The notes below the pieces were generated by a model that saw only the letters and a list, made by a program, of their open reading frames with translations, was not told where the DNA came from and made no database searches. Positions 7,670 through 17,360 of a stretch of 64,000 nucleotides of DNA are shown piece after piece. Positions within the stretch are counted from its first letter, which is position 1, and every line of letters starts with the position of its first letter. The position numbers and the translations under genes are program-made. Source of the stretch: Thioalkalivibrio sp. ALJT (GTDB lineage: Bacteria; Pseudomonadota; Gammaproteobacteria; Ectothiorhodospirales; Ectothiorhodospiraceae); NCBI RefSeq assembly GCF_000381825.1, contig NZ_KB907126.1, forward strand, positions 107,065 through 171,064, written 5' to 3'.

Positions 7670-9706
7670 ATGACCGACACCCCGCGCAAGATCCTCGTCA
7701 CCAGCGCCCTGCCCTATGCCAACGGCCCGATCCATCTGGGCCACATGGTCGAGTACATCCAGACCGACATCTGGGTGCGCTTCCAGCGTGCGCGCGGCCA
7801 CGAGGTGATCTACGTCTGCGCGGACGACGCCCACGGCACCCCGATCATGCTGAAGGCCCGCGCCGAGGGCATCGAACCCGAGGAGCTGATCGCGCGGGTA
7901 CGGCAGGAACACGAGGCCGACTTCGGCGAGTTCCTGGTCGGCTTCGACCACTACCACTCGACCCACTCGGACGAAAACCGCGAGCTGGCCGCCCACATCT
8001 ACACCGCGCTGCGCGACGCCGGGCACATCGAGACCCGCACCATCGACCAGGCCTTTGATCCCGAGGCGGGGATGTTCCTGCCGGATCGCTTCATCAAGGG
8101 CACCTGCCCGAAATGCGGCGCCGAGGACCAGTACGGCGACTCCTGCGAGGCCTGCGGCGCGACCTACAGCCCGCTGGACCTGAAAGACGCGGTCTCCGCC
8201 ATCAGCGGTGCCCGTCCGGAATCGCGCCAGTCCGAGCACTACTTCTTCAAACTCGGCGACTTCGAGGCCTTCCTGCGCGAGTGGACCGGCTCCGGCCGCC
8301 TGCAGGATGCCATCCGCAACAAGCTGGACGAGTGGTTCGATGCGGGCCTGACCGACTGGGACATCTCGCGCGACGCCCCCTACTTCGGCTTCGAGATCCC
8401 CGACGCTCCGGGCAAGTACTTCTACGTCTGGCTGGACGCGCCCATCGGCTACATGGCGAGCTTTCGTGCCCATGCCGAGCAGCAGGGCCTGGACTTCGAC
8501 GCCTGGTGGGGCGCGGACTCCGACGCCGAGCTGTATCACTTCATCGGCAAGGACATCGCGTATTTCCATACGCTGTTCTGGCCGGCCATGCTGCACGGCG
8601 CGGGCTTTCGCACGCCCAGCGCGGTGTTCTGCCACGGCTTCCTGACCGTCAACGGGCAAAAGATGTCCAAGTCGCGCGGGACCTTCATCCGCGCCCGCGA
8701 CTACCTGGACCACCTGAACCCGGAATCCCTGCGCTACTACCTCGCCGCCAAGCTGGGCGCCGGGGTGGACGACCTCGACCTCAACCTGGATGACTTCGTC
8801 CAGCGCGTGAACTCGGATCTGGTCGGCAAGCTGGTCAACATCGCCAGCCGCTGCGCCGGCTTCATCACCAAGCGCTCCAACGGCGAACTCGCGGCCGACC
8901 TGCCGCGCCCGGATCTGCACGAGGCCTTCATGGCCGAGGGCGAGGCCATCGCGGCCGCGTTCGAAAACCGCGAATATGCCCAGGCCATGCGCCGCATCAT
9001 GGCACTGGCCGACCAGGCCAACCAGTACATCGACGAGGCCCAGCCCTGGGTGCTGGCGAAGCAGGAGGGACGCGCAGCCGAGGTCCAGGCCATCTCCACC
9101 CAGGGCCTGGACCTGTTCCGCATCCTGATCGTCTACCTCGCCCCGGTGCTGCCGCGCCTGGCGGCCGACGCCGCGGCATTCCTCAAGCTGGACAGCCTGG
9201 CCTGGGACACGCGCGCGCCGCTGGTCGGGGGCTCGATCGAGAAGTTCAAGCCGCTGATGACGCGCATCGAGGGCGAGACCGTGGACAAGCTGCTGGAGGC
9301 ATCGAAGGCCACCCTGGCCGCCACCGCGCAAGCTCCCGCCCCTGCCACCGACCCGGAACCGGCACTGGACCCCATCGCCGAGACCATCGACTTCGACGCC
9401 TTTGCGAAAGTGGACCTGCGCATCGCCCGGATCATCAATGCCGAACATGTGGAAGGTGCCGACAAGCTGCTGAAGCTCACCCTCGATATCGGCGCGGAGA
9501 CGCGCCAGGTGTTTGCCGGCATCAAGTCCGCCTACGCCCCGGAGGACCTGGTCGGCCAGCACACCGTGATGGTGGCCAACCTCGCACCGCGCAAGATGCG
9601 CTTTGGCGTCTCCGAGGGCATGGTCCTGGCCGCCGGGCCCGGCGGCTCGGAGCTGTACATCCTGAACCCGGACGCCGGCGCCAGGCCCGGCATGCGCGTG
9701 AAGTGA
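7670..9706 (+). CDS. metG: Methionyl-tRNA synthetase
   Basis: 678 residues. It charges tRNA-Met with methionine. Class I signatures: [16 protein letters not shown] (HIGH motif), a zinc knuckle [18 protein letters not shown], and [10 protein letters not shown] (KMSKS). The anticodon-binding helical domain follows. After a Pro/Ala-rich linker (about residues 545-570) the C-terminal EMAP/Trbp111-like tRNA-binding domain begins at [14 protein letters not shown]. The length matches the long dimeric gammaproteobacterial form (E. coli 677). ATG 7670 was chosen from the family start ([18 protein letters not shown]). Confidence 0.98.
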   Translation: MTDTPRKILVTSALPYANGPIHLGHMVEYIQTDIWVRFQRARGHEVIYVCADDAHGTPIMLKARAEGIEPEELIARVRQEHEADFGEFLVGFDHYHSTHSDENRELAAHIYTALRDAGHIETRTIDQAFDPEAGMFLPDRFIKGTCPKCGAEDQYGDSCEACGATYSPLDLKDAVSAISGARPESRQSEHYFFKLGDFEAFLREWTGSGRLQDAIRNKLDEWFDAGLTDWDISRDAPYFGFEIPDAPGKYFYVWLDAPIGYMASFRAHAEQQGLDFDAWWGADSDAELYHFIGKDIAYFHTLFWPAMLHGAGFRTPSAVFCHGFLTVNGQKMSKSRGTFIRARDYLDHLNPESLRYYLAAKLGAGVDDLDLNLDDFVQRVNSDLVGKLVNIASRCAGFITKRSNGELAADLPRPDLHEAFMAEGEAIAAAFENREYAQAMRRIMALADQANQYIDEAQPWVLAKQEGRAAEVQAISTQGLDLFRILIVYLAPVLPRLAADAAAFLKLDSLAWDTRAPLVGGSIEKFKPLMTRIEGETVDKLLEASKATLAATAQAPAPATDPEPALDPIAETIDFDAFAKVDLRIARIINAEHVEGADKLLKLTLDIGAETRQVFAGIKSAYAPEDLVGQHTVMVANLAPRKMRFGVSEGMVLAAGPGGSELYILNPDAGARPGMRVK

Positions 9707-9809
9707 TGGCGCACCCCTGCCGCGCGATTATTCGCAGCGCCGGATGCGGGTCATGGATTTGCGCCCCATGCTCGCGTAAGCTGCCGCTCTTTTGCTGACC
9801 TCCGGACGC

Positions 9810-10430
9810 ATGGAACAAAGCCCCGAATTCAAAGCGCAGGTCCGCCTGCTGGCCGAGGCCGGACGCGAACTCGCGGACCGCGGCTGGCTGCCCGCGCGCA
9901 CCGGGCATTTCTCCGCAAGGCTGGACGATCAGCACATCGCGATCACGGCCCCGGGTCGCAGCAAGGACCTGCTCGACAGCCACGACTTCATCGTCGTCGA
10001 CCTCGACGGCCATCTGGTCTCCGGCAGCGGCGAACCCGGCCCCGAAACCTTTCTGCACATCATCATGTACCGTCGCGACAGCCGCCTGGGCGCGGTGCTG
10101 CACACGCACAGCGTGCACGGCACGGTGCTGTCGCGAAAGGCGCAGGACTCGCTCCTGCTGCGCGACTACGAGGCCCTGCGCGAACTTCCCGGCTGCCCGC
10201 ACCCGAACCACGGCCTGCAGATCCCGGTATTCGCCAACGAGCCCGACATCAAACAGCTCGCCGCCCGTGTCGATGCGGCCATGGACCACAACCCGGAGCT
10301 GCCCGGATACCTGATCAGCGGTCACGGTCTCTACACCTGGGGCCAGACCGTGGAACTCGCCATGCAACGCACCGAGGCCTTCGAGTTCATGTTCGAATGC
10401 GAGACCCTGGCACGGCAGCTGCAACCATGA
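9810..10430 (+). CDS. mtnB: Methylthioribulose-1-phosphate dehydratase
   Basis: 206 residues of the class II aldolase/adducin fold. GWLPARTGHFSARL corresponds to the MtnB substrate-binding N-terminus. Zinc ligands are visible as HTHSVHG (two His) and SGHGLYTWG (third His), with a conserved Glu in PETFLHIIMY. The enzyme dehydrates 5-methylthioribulose-1-phosphate in the methionine salvage pathway. ATG 9810 is preferred over an in-frame TTG at 9792. It overlaps the next gene by ATGA, so the two are translationally coupled. Confidence 0.9.
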   Translation: MEQSPEFKAQVRLLAEAGRELADRGWLPARTGHFSARLDDQHIAITAPGRSKDLLDSHDFIVVDLDGHLVSGSGEPGPETFLHIIMYRRDSRLGAVLHTHSVHGTVLSRKAQDSLLLRDYEALRELPGCPHPNHGLQIPVFANEPDIKQLAARVDAAMDHNPELPGYLISGHGLYTWGQTVELAMQRTEAFEFMFECETLARQLQP

Positions 10431-11152
10431 GGCCGCCGGCCGAGGCCCCGCTCCCGCCCCAGGCGGTCATCCTGGCCTTCGAAGGCGTCCTCGCCCCGCC
10501 CGGCGTCCTGCGCGATACCCTGGAGCCCCATTCCCTGGAGGCCCTGCCCGGCTTTCTCGAGCGCCACGCGACCTCCCCGGCAGTCCAGCGGACCCTGTCC
10601 GACATCCTCGCCTACTCCGGCCGCGAACTGGACGTGGACGGGATGCTCGCCCAGATCCGCGCCTGGATTCGCGGCGGCCAGGACATCACCCCGGTACGCC
10701 AGCTTCAAGGCATGGTCTGGGCGGACGCGCTGGAGGCCGGCGAGCTGCAGCCGCAGCTGTCCGCAACCACCGCCGCAACCGTCCAGCACCTGCACCGGGC
10801 CGGCGTCGCCCTGTACAGCTTCGGCGCGACACCGGCACCGGTACAGCGTGACTGGCTGCGCCACGGCCCGCACCCGGACGCCGAGCCGTGCCTGTCCGGG
10901 CTGTTCGATACCCGCATTGGCGGCCGCCGGGATGCCGGTAGTTACCGCCGCCTCGCGGAAGAGATCGGGCACGCGCCAGAGACCGTGCTGGTCCTGTCCA
11001 CGCGCACCGACGAACTGGACGCCGCCCGCCAGGCCTGGCTGCTGACCGGGTTCCCGGCGCCCCAGCACCCGGACACGGCCCCACACCCGGTGCGCCCCCT
11101 GAACACGCTTGTCCCGGCAACAACAGCCGACCGCCAGGGACTCATTGATTAA
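10427..11152 (+). CDS. MtnC-like HAD protein with degenerate active site
   Basis: 241 residues, collinear with the enolase-phosphatase MtnC: LQGMVWADALEAGEL, FDTRIGGRRDAGSYRRLAEE and STRTDELDAARQA align with family blocks. All the HAD catalytic positions I can place have changed. Motif I, normally VTDIEGTT with the nucleophilic Asp, reads ILAFEGVL. Motif II YSSGS reads YSFGA. The motif III Lys is Arg (GRRD), and the motif IV LSD reads LST. The frame is intact and coupled to mtnB. I infer a pseudoenzyme, perhaps regulatory or structural, or one with a different chemistry. It is unlikely to be an active acireductone synthase. Confidence 0.78.
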   Translation: MRPPAEAPLPPQAVILAFEGVLAPPGVLRDTLEPHSLEALPGFLERHATSPAVQRTLSDILAYSGRELDVDGMLAQIRAWIRGGQDITPVRQLQGMVWADALEAGELQPQLSATTAATVQHLHRAGVALYSFGATPAPVQRDWLRHGPHPDAEPCLSGLFDTRIGGRRDAGSYRRLAEEIGHAPETVLVLSTRTDELDAARQAWLLTGFPAPQHPDTAPHPVRPLNTLVPATTADRQGLID

Positions 11153-11462
11153 CCTGCACGCCCGCGCCGCGGTCGCGTTGGCGGGCGTTCAATGCACGGT
11201 GACGGCCGTGCCGTCATCCTGAGCAAGCAAACCGCAACGCCGTTTCCACGTCCGCCTGGATACCGACGGCGGATGGAACCACGACCGAACATACGCGGCA
11301 CTCGGTCGCATAAAATCCGGCAGTCCCGCGCAGCAGATGGCCGCGGGAACATCCATACGGGGCATGTCCGCGAAATCCACGGGGTTGAGTCGGCCATATC
11401 GCTCCGGGATACTGTTTTGTTGACTTAAACACTCGGAATTAACTGGAACACCTGGAACCAAC
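11153..11462. other. Intergenic region upstream of rnf operon
   Basis: A 310-bp gap without a supportable gene. The last 60 bp (about 11405-11450) are AT-richer (TTTTGTTGACTTAAACACTC) and probably contain the rnf promoter. I see no clean FNR-type dyad. Confidence 0.5.
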
Positions 11463-12041
11463 GTGGAATACGTTCTGATCCTCATCAGTACGATCCTCGT
11501 GAACAACTTCGTACTGGTGAAGTTTCTGGGCCTGTGCCCGTTCATGGGGGTCTCGCGCAAGGTCGAGACGGCCACCGGCATGGGCCTGGCCACGACCTTC
11601 GTGCTGACGTTGTCTGCGGTCAGTTCCTATGTGATCAACGAATACCTGCTGACCCCGCTGGGGCTCGAGTACCTGCGCACCATCGCCTTCATCCTGGTGA
11701 TCGCGGCCGTGGTGCAGTTCACCGAGCTGGTAGTGCGCAAGACCTCGCCCCTGCTCTACAACGTGCTGGGGATCTTCCTGCCGCTGATCACCACCAACTG
11801 CGCGGTGCTGGGCGTGGCCCTGCTCAACGTTCAGGAAGCGCACAACTTTGTCGAATCGGCCCTGTACGGTTTCGGCGCCGCGGTCGGTTTCTCGCTGGTA
11901 CTGATCCTGTTCTCCGCAATCCGTGAACGCATCGCGGTGGCGGACGTGCCCGTGATGTTCCGCGGCAGCGCCATCGCGATGATCACCGCCGGCCTGATGT
12001 CGCTGGCGTTCATGGGCTTTACCGGGCTGGTGCGGCTGTGA
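11463..12041 (+). CDS. rnfA: Rnf electron transport complex subunit A
   Basis: 192 residues, GTG start, six predicted membrane segments. [20 protein letters not shown] at the start, containing the conserved Cys region, and [20 protein letters not shown], with its TNCA motif, are diagnostic of RnfA/RsxA. In current structures RnfA and RnfE together hold a membrane [2Fe-2S] cluster. First gene of rnfABCDGE; its stop overlaps the GTG of rnfB by four bases. Confidence 0.97.
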   Translation: MEYVLILISTILVNNFVLVKFLGLCPFMGVSRKVETATGMGLATTFVLTLSAVSSYVINEYLLTPLGLEYLRTIAFILVIAAVVQFTELVVRKTSPLLYNVLGIFLPLITTNCAVLGVALLNVQEAHNFVESALYGFGAAVGFSLVLILFSAIRERIAVADVPVMFRGSAIAMITAGLMSLAFMGFTGLVRL

Positions 12042-12634
12042 GCGTCCTCTATGCCATCCTCGCCATCGGGGGCCTGGCGGCGGCCTTCGGTCTGATCCTC
12101 GGCTTCGCGGCGCAGCGCTTTCGGGTCGAGGCCGACCCGGTCGTCGATCAGATCGACGCCCTGCTGCCACAGACGCAGTGCGGTCAGTGTTCCTACCCCG
12201 GCTGCCGCCCATACGCCGAGGCCATCGCCGCCGGAGAAGCGGACATCAACCGCTGTCCTCCTGGCGGTCAGGCCACGGTCCAGGCCCTCGCCGACCTGCT
12301 CGATCGCGAGCCCACCCCGCTGGAGGAAGAGGAGAAGGAAAAGGCCGTCGCCATCATCGACGAAAACCTCTGCATCGGCTGCACCCTGTGCATCCAGGCC
12401 TGCCCGGTGGATGCCATCCTCGGCGCGGCCAAGCAGATGCACACCGTGATCGAGGCGGAATGCACCGGCTGCGAGCTGTGCATCGAACCCTGCCCGGTGG
12501 ACTGCATCGAGATGGTCCCGGTCCGGACCGACATCACTGAATGGCGCTGGTCGGAACCCGACCCCTCGCCGATCGAGCGGCCGATCGCGCGGCCCATCCA
12601 CACCCTCGCAGACGGTTCGCGGGCTCCCGACTGA
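12038..12634 (+). CDS. rnfB: Rnf complex iron-sulfur subunit B
   Basis: 198 residues. An N-terminal membrane anchor (about 1-25) is followed by a cluster domain with [16 protein letters not shown] plus a later Cys (RCPPGG). Two ferredoxin-type [4Fe-4S] motifs follow, [16 protein letters not shown] and [18 protein letters not shown]. RnfB passes electrons between the soluble donor/acceptor side and the membrane subunits. GTG start within a 4-base overlap with rnfA; 33 bp precede rnfC. Confidence 0.97.
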   Translation: MSVLYAILAIGGLAAAFGLILGFAAQRFRVEADPVVDQIDALLPQTQCGQCSYPGCRPYAEAIAAGEADINRCPPGGQATVQALADLLDREPTPLEEEEKEKAVAIIDENLCIGCTLCIQACPVDAILGAAKQMHTVIEAECTGCELCIEPCPVDCIEMVPVRTDITEWRWSEPDPSPIERPIARPIHTLADGSRAPD

Positions 12635-12667
12635 GTCGGGGCATCCGTGAACCGTTAGAATACGCTT

Positions 12668-14311
12668 ATGCAGCTGCATCGCTTCCACGGGGGCCTGAAA
12701 CTGCCCGACGAAACCGCAGCCAGCACCGCCGATCCGGTGCTGGTCATGGGCGTGCCGTCGCGGCTCACGGTGCCACTGGGGCAGCATATCGGCGAGGCGG
12801 CGGAACCCTGCGTGCAGGTCGGCGATCGCGTGACCAAGGGCCAGCGTATCGGCCAGTCCAAGGGCTATATCGCCGCCCATGTGCACGCTCCAACCTCCGG
12901 GCAGGTGGTTGCGATCGACCACTATCCGGTTCCGCACCCCTCCGGGCTCAGCGCCCCCTGCGTGGTCATCCAGGCGGACGGCCGCGATGACTGGGGCGAC
13001 ACGCGCATGGAACCGTGGCTGGACTGGGACACCCGCGACCGCCGCCAGCTGCGGCAACGGGTGCGTGACGGCGGGATCGTCGGCCTCGGTGGCGCTGCCT
13101 TCCCGACCGCGGTCAAGCTGAATCCGCGCGCCGGACAACGCATCCATACGCTGATCGTCAACGGTGCCGAGTGCGAGCCCTACATCAGCGCCGACGACAT
13201 GCTGCTGCGCAGCGCCCCGGAGGCCGTGTTCGAGGGCATCCGCATCGTTGCCCACCTGCTGCAGGTGGACCGCGTGCTGTTTGCCGTCGAGGACAACATG
13301 CCGGAGGCCATGCGCATCCTCACCGAGACGCTCCCCGACGAGCTGCGCGACTGGGTCCGGCTTGTCTCGATCCCCGCGATCTACCCCACCGGCGGCGAAC
13401 GCCAGCTGATCAAGGTGCTGACCGGGCAGGAGGTCCCCAGCGGGGGCCTGCCGGCCGACATTGGCGTGGTCTGCCACAATCCGGGCACCTTCCGGGCCAT
13501 CTGCGACGTTGTGATCCAGGGACGGCCTCTGGTCTCGCGCATCGTGACCGTCACCGGACCCGGCGTGCGGCATCCGCGCAACGTGCATGCCCTGATCGGC
13601 ACGCCCTTTGCGGACGTGATCGCAGCTGCCGGCGGCTATGCGGACGACGTGGACCGACTGGTCATGGGCGGCCCGATGATGGGCTTCGCCGTGCACGACG
13701 ACGCCATCCCGGTGATCAAGGCCACCAACTGCCTGCTCGCCACACGCCCGCAGGACACCCCGCCGCCCGGCCCCCTGATGCCCTGCATCCGCTGTGGCGA
13801 GTGCGCGGCCGTCTGCCCGGCCCAGCTGCTGCCGCAGCAGCTCTACTGGCAGGCCAGGGCCAAGGACTTCGACGCGATCCAGGACTACGGGCTGTTCGAC
13901 TGCATCGAGTGCGGCTGCTGTGCGCATGTCTGCCCCAGCAACATTCCCCTGGTGCAGTACTACCGCTACGCGAAGAACGAGATATGGGCGCGCGAAAAAG
14001 AGCGCCAGAAGTCGGATATCGCGCGCGATCGCTACGAGTTCCGCCAGGAACGGATCGAACGCGAGGAGCGCGAGAAGGCCGAACGCCTGGCCAGGAAGAA
14101 GGCCGCCGTCAAAAAGAAGCCCGAGGAAAGCCAGGGCGACAGCGACAAGCAGGCCGCCATCCAGGCCGCGCTGGAGCGCGCCCGCGCGAAGAAGGCCGCC
14201 CGCGCTGCCGAAAAACAGGGGGGCAAGTCCGCGGAGTCCACGCCCTCCGGTGACGCCGACTCGAATCCCGCGTCCGACACGGATGCACCCCGCGACGGAG
14301 ACCCCCGCTGA
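12668..14311 (+). CDS. rnfC: Rnf complex NADH-binding subunit C
   Basis: 547 residues. RnfC carries the NADH/FMN site: GIVGLGGAAFPTAVKLNP and NGAECEPYISADDMLLR are the NuoF-like glycine-rich and binding segments. Two [4Fe-4S] motifs follow, CIRCGECAAVCPAQLLPQQL and CIECGCCAHVCPSNIPLVQY. From about residue 440 the protein becomes a Lys/Arg/Glu/Ala-rich helix-forming tail of about 100 residues, a feature shared with some gammaproteobacterial RnfC proteins. Its stop overlaps the rnfD start by one base. Confidence 0.97.
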   Translation: MQLHRFHGGLKLPDETAASTADPVLVMGVPSRLTVPLGQHIGEAAEPCVQVGDRVTKGQRIGQSKGYIAAHVHAPTSGQVVAIDHYPVPHPSGLSAPCVVIQADGRDDWGDTRMEPWLDWDTRDRRQLRQRVRDGGIVGLGGAAFPTAVKLNPRAGQRIHTLIVNGAECEPYISADDMLLRSAPEAVFEGIRIVAHLLQVDRVLFAVEDNMPEAMRILTETLPDELRDWVRLVSIPAIYPTGGERQLIKVLTGQEVPSGGLPADIGVVCHNPGTFRAICDVVIQGRPLVSRIVTVTGPGVRHPRNVHALIGTPFADVIAAAGGYADDVDRLVMGGPMMGFAVHDDAIPVIKATNCLLATRPQDTPPPGPLMPCIRCGECAAVCPAQLLPQQLYWQARAKDFDAIQDYGLFDCIECGCCAHVCPSNIPLVQYYRYAKNEIWAREKERQKSDIARDRYEFRQERIEREEREKAERLARKKAAVKKKPEESQGDSDKQAAIQAALERARAKKAARAAEKQGGKSAESTPSGDADSNPASDTDAPRDGDPR

Positions 14312-15372
14312 TGCGCTTTCGCACCGAGTCCTCGCCGCACATCATCCCGGCCCACTCCGTGGGCGGGGTGATGCAACAGGTCCTGCTGGCGCTGGTGCCC
14401 GGCACCCTGGCGATGACCTGGTTCTTCGGCTGGGGCGTGCTGGTCAACGTGCTGCTGGGCGTACTGTTCGCGGTAGCCTTCGAGGCGGCCATGGTGGCCG
14501 CGCGCAAGCGGCCGGTAATGGCCACCCTGGCCGACAACTCCGCGCTCGTCACCGGCTGGCTGTTCGCGCTGGCGATCCCGCCGCTGGCACCGTTCTGGGT
14601 CACGCTGATCGGGATCGCCTTTGCGATCATTGTCGCCAAGCACCTGTACGGCGGGCTTGGCTACAACCCGTTCAACCCGGCAATGGTCGGGTACGTGGTC
14701 GTGCTGGTCTCGTTCCCGCGCGAGATGGCGCTGTGGCCGGCCCCCGATACGCTCCCGGAATCCCCGCTGACCCTACTGCAGACCCTGCAGACGGTCCTGA
14801 CCGGCAGCCTCCCGGCCGCCCAGGAGTGGGACAGCGTCACCCGGGCGACCCCGCTGGATGCGATGCGCGAGGGCCTGGTGTCCGGGCGCACGGTGGACGA
14901 AATCACCGCCAGCCCGGTGTTCGGCAGCTTCACCGAGACGGGCTGGGAATGGATCGGCAATTTCTTCCTGCTGGGCGGGCTGTACCTGCTGTTCCGACGT
15001 GTCATTCACTGGCACATCCCGGTCGCGGTGATCCTGGGGGTTGCGATCCCGGCGGGATTTTTCTGGATGCTCGACCCGGGTTCCTACGCCTCGCCGGCCT
15101 TCCATGTGTTCTCCGGTGCGGTAATCATCGGCGCCTTCTTCATCGCGACCGACCCCGTCTCGGCCTCAACCACCCCGCTGGGGCGCATCCTGTACGGCGC
15201 CGGCATCGGTGTCCTGATCTTCGTGATCCGCACCTGGGGCGGCTATCCGGATGCAGTCGCCTTTGCCGTGCTGCTGATGAACATGGTCGCCCCCACCCTG
15301 GACCACCTGACCCGGCCCCGGATCTTCGGACGCACCCGGGGCGGTCCACCGCCGGGGGACGGTCATGCCTGA
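14311..15372 (+). CDS. rnfD: Rnf complex membrane flavoprotein subunit D
   Basis: 353 residues with about nine or ten membrane segments, related to NqrB. It begins MRFRTESSPHIIPAHSVGGV as in the family. VTRATPLDAMREG is the covalent-FMN attachment motif, the flavin being linked to the Thr. The C-terminal GLDHLT-like ending (MVAPTLDHLTRPR) is conserved. It is proposed to form part of the ion path. Overlaps rnfG by eight bases. Confidence 0.96.
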   Translation: MRFRTESSPHIIPAHSVGGVMQQVLLALVPGTLAMTWFFGWGVLVNVLLGVLFAVAFEAAMVAARKRPVMATLADNSALVTGWLFALAIPPLAPFWVTLIGIAFAIIVAKHLYGGLGYNPFNPAMVGYVVVLVSFPREMALWPAPDTLPESPLTLLQTLQTVLTGSLPAAQEWDSVTRATPLDAMREGLVSGRTVDEITASPVFGSFTETGWEWIGNFFLLGGLYLLFRRVIHWHIPVAVILGVAIPAGFFWMLDPGSYASPAFHVFSGAVIIGAFFIATDPVSASTTPLGRILYGAGIGVLIFVIRTWGGYPDAVAFAVLLMNMVAPTLDHLTRPRIFGRTRGGPPPGDGHA

Positions 15373-16051
15373 ACTCAACCCGCGCAACATCCTGATTGCG
15401 ATGCTCCTGCTCGCCGGGTTCGCCGGCGCCGGCGCCGGTCTGGTCGCACTGGTGCAGGAGGGAACCGAGGCCCGCATCGCGGAGAACCGCATGCAGGTCA
15501 ACCGCAACCGCATTGCCGATCTGACTGGCGACCTGGCCTACGCCAACGATCCGGTGCAGGACACCGTGACACTGAGCCACGAACTGCTGGGCGGCCACGA
15601 CCTGCCGGCCTGGTTCGCCCGCGACCGGGATCATGCGGTCATGGGGATCGTGTTTTCCGCAGTGGCCCCGGACGGCTACAGTGGCAGCATCCATCTGTTG
15701 ATCGGCGTCGACCGCGATGGCGAACTGCTGGGCGTGCGCGTCTCCAGCCACCGCGAGACGCCGGGACTGGGCGATGCGATCGAGGCAGAACGATCCGACT
15801 GGATCCATGGCTTCGCCGGTCGCTCCCTCGGCGATCCCCCGCCCGACCAATGGGCCGTGCGCCACGACGGCGGGGTGTTCGACCAGTTCACCGGGGCCAC
15901 CATCACCCCGCGTGCGGTGGTGGGCGCCGTCCGCCGTACGCTGGAATACTTCGACCAACACCGCGACGCACTGCTGTCCGACACACCGGAAGACGAGCCC
16001 TCCCCGGTCGAGCCGGTCGCAGCACCGCACACGGACGAGGAACGCCCATGA
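15365..16051 (+). CDS. rnfG: Rnf complex flavoprotein subunit G
   Basis: 228 residues. One N-terminal membrane helix ([20 protein letters not shown]) anchors a periplasmic FMN-binding domain. The covalent flavin motif SGATxT appears as [15 protein letters not shown], with Thr as the attachment residue. [18 protein letters not shown] is also family-typical. The C-terminal tail is acidic and Pro-rich. Its stop is embedded in an ATGA overlap with rnfE. Confidence 0.95.
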   Translation: MPELNPRNILIAMLLLAGFAGAGAGLVALVQEGTEARIAENRMQVNRNRIADLTGDLAYANDPVQDTVTLSHELLGGHDLPAWFARDRDHAVMGIVFSAVAPDGYSGSIHLLIGVDRDGELLGVRVSSHRETPGLGDAIEAERSDWIHGFAGRSLGDPPPDQWAVRHDGGVFDQFTGATITPRAVVGAVRRTLEYFDQHRDALLSDTPEDEPSPVEPVAAPHTDEERP

Positions 16052-16749
16052 ACCCGACCCTGACCGACATCATTCGCGACGGCCTGTGGCACAACAACCC
16101 CGGTCTGGTGCAACTGTTGGGACTGTGCCCGCTGCTGGCGATCTCCGGCACCATGGTCAACGCGATCGGGCTCGGCATCGCGACCACCCTGACCCTGCTG
16201 CTGTCCAATGTCCTGGTCTCGCTGATCCGCAACCACGCGCGCCCGGAGATCCGCATCCCCGTGTACGTCCTGATCATCGCCTCCATCGTGACCGCGATCG
16301 AGCTGGCCATGAATGCCTGGTTCCACGGCCTGTACCTGATCCTCGGCATCTTCATCCCGCTGATCGTCACCAACTGCGCGATCATCGGGCGCGCCGAGGC
16401 CTTCGCCTCGCGCAACTCGGTCCCGCGCGCCGCGCTGGACGGCCTGATGATGGGCCTGGGCTTCACCGGCGTGCTGATCGCGCTGGGCGCCCTGCGCGAA
16501 ATCCTCGGCCAGGGCACGCTGATGGCCAATGCCCACCTGCTGTTCGGCAACTGGGGCCACAACCTCACCCTGCAGTTCTACCCGTCCGAGCACGGGTTCC
16601 TGCTGGCCCTGCTGCCACCGGGCGCCTTCATGGCCATGGGCCTGCTGATCGCCGCGAAGAACTGGATCGACAGCCAGCTGGAACCGGAACCGACCGCCAG
16701 CCGCGACGAGAGCACCAACGAACCCGATACCGCCCCGGACAACGCCTGA
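16048..16749 (+). CDS. rnfE: Rnf electron transport complex subunit E
   Basis: 233 residues with six predicted membrane segments. [20 protein letters not shown] and [20 protein letters not shown] (TNCA motif) identify RnfE/RsxE, the inverted-topology partner of RnfA. It ends with a hydrophilic acidic tail after the last helix. ATG 16048 lies within ATGA of the rnfG stop. It closes the six-gene rnf operon; no rnfH is present. Confidence 0.96.
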   Translation: MNPTLTDIIRDGLWHNNPGLVQLLGLCPLLAISGTMVNAIGLGIATTLTLLLSNVLVSLIRNHARPEIRIPVYVLIIASIVTAIELAMNAWFHGLYLILGIFIPLIVTNCAIIGRAEAFASRNSVPRAALDGLMMGLGFTGVLIALGALREILGQGTLMANAHLLFGNWGHNLTLQFYPSEHGFLLALLPPGAFMAMGLLIAAKNWIDSQLEPEPTASRDESTNEPDTAPDNA

Positions 16750-16857
16750 ACCGGACCGGCCTTGATTCCTGGCCGTCAGCCGGTAAACTTCCGGCGCCAC
16801 GAATCCGTTCCACCGGGGCGACCCGTCCCGGACACTCAAACATTCCAGGAGATTGGC

Positions 16858-17295
16858 ATGGCTGGACATTTCCCGTTTGCTGGCAAGCGCGGCACGCGCT
16901 ACGGCCTCGCCCCGCGCGGCAACATCGCCGCCTTTTTCGAGAACCACGGGTTCAACGACGACCTGCAGGAGAAGTACTACAAGTGGTGGTACGACTGGGC
17001 CAAGGACTTCGTTGAAAAGGACGCCGACCTGTCCTTCACCATGATCACCAGGTTCGACAGCTATCCGATGGGCACCCACGCCCATCACGCCTTCCACCTG
17101 AACGACAAGTACTGGCCGAGCTGCATGGACGAACTGGGTTCGTTCATCCGCGACGTCATCTTCCCCAAGCTGGATGAAAAGGCGATGAAGGACCTTGAGA
17201 AAAAGCACGCCAAGATGATCAAGGACCTGGAGAAGGAAGCCGAATCCAACCCGCGCGACGCCGCGCCGGATGTCGGCCTCTTCCGTCACGTCTGA
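16858..17295 (+). CDS. Unrecognised soluble protein between rnfE and nth
   Basis: 145 residues, family not recognised. Soluble, with no signal or membrane segment. The N-terminal half is rich in aromatics (YYKWWYDWAKDF). A central block, YPMGTHAHHAFHLNDKYWP, carries four His within twelve residues and a nearby Cys (PSCMDELG), a plausible but unproven metal site. The C-terminal part is a Lys/Glu-rich helix. It has an AGGAG ribosome binding site, 108 bp of its own upstream space and a terminator-like hairpin after it, so it is probably expressed on its own. It separates rnfE from nth, which are adjacent in E. coli. Confidence 0.75.
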   Translation: MAGHFPFAGKRGTRYGLAPRGNIAAFFENHGFNDDLQEKYYKWWYDWAKDFVEKDADLSFTMITRFDSYPMGTHAHHAFHLNDKYWPSCMDELGSFIRDVIFPKLDEKAMKDLEKKHAKMIKDLEKEAESNPRDAAPDVGLFRHV

Positions 17296-17316
17296 TTCCG
17301 GCCTGACGAAGACCAT

Positions 17317-17345
17317 CCGGCCCCGCCCCCCGCGGGGCCGGTTTG
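17317..17345 (+). terminator. Terminator-like hairpin
   Basis: CCGGCCCCG (17317-17325) pairs with CGGGGCCGG (17333-17341), followed by a short TTTG. The T-run is weak, so termination strength is uncertain. It sits between the 145-residue gene and nth. Confidence 0.5.
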
Positions 17346-17360
17346 CGTTGGAACCACTGC

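Noticed and set aside
7364-9562. 732-residue minus-strand open frame opposite metG
   Set aside because: It is antisense to an unambiguous methionyl-tRNA synthetase and has low-complexity Gly/Val/Arg composition.
11831-13927. 698-residue minus-strand open frame opposite rnfB/rnfC
   Set aside because: Antisense shadow of rnf genes whose Fe-S motifs are intact on the plus strand.
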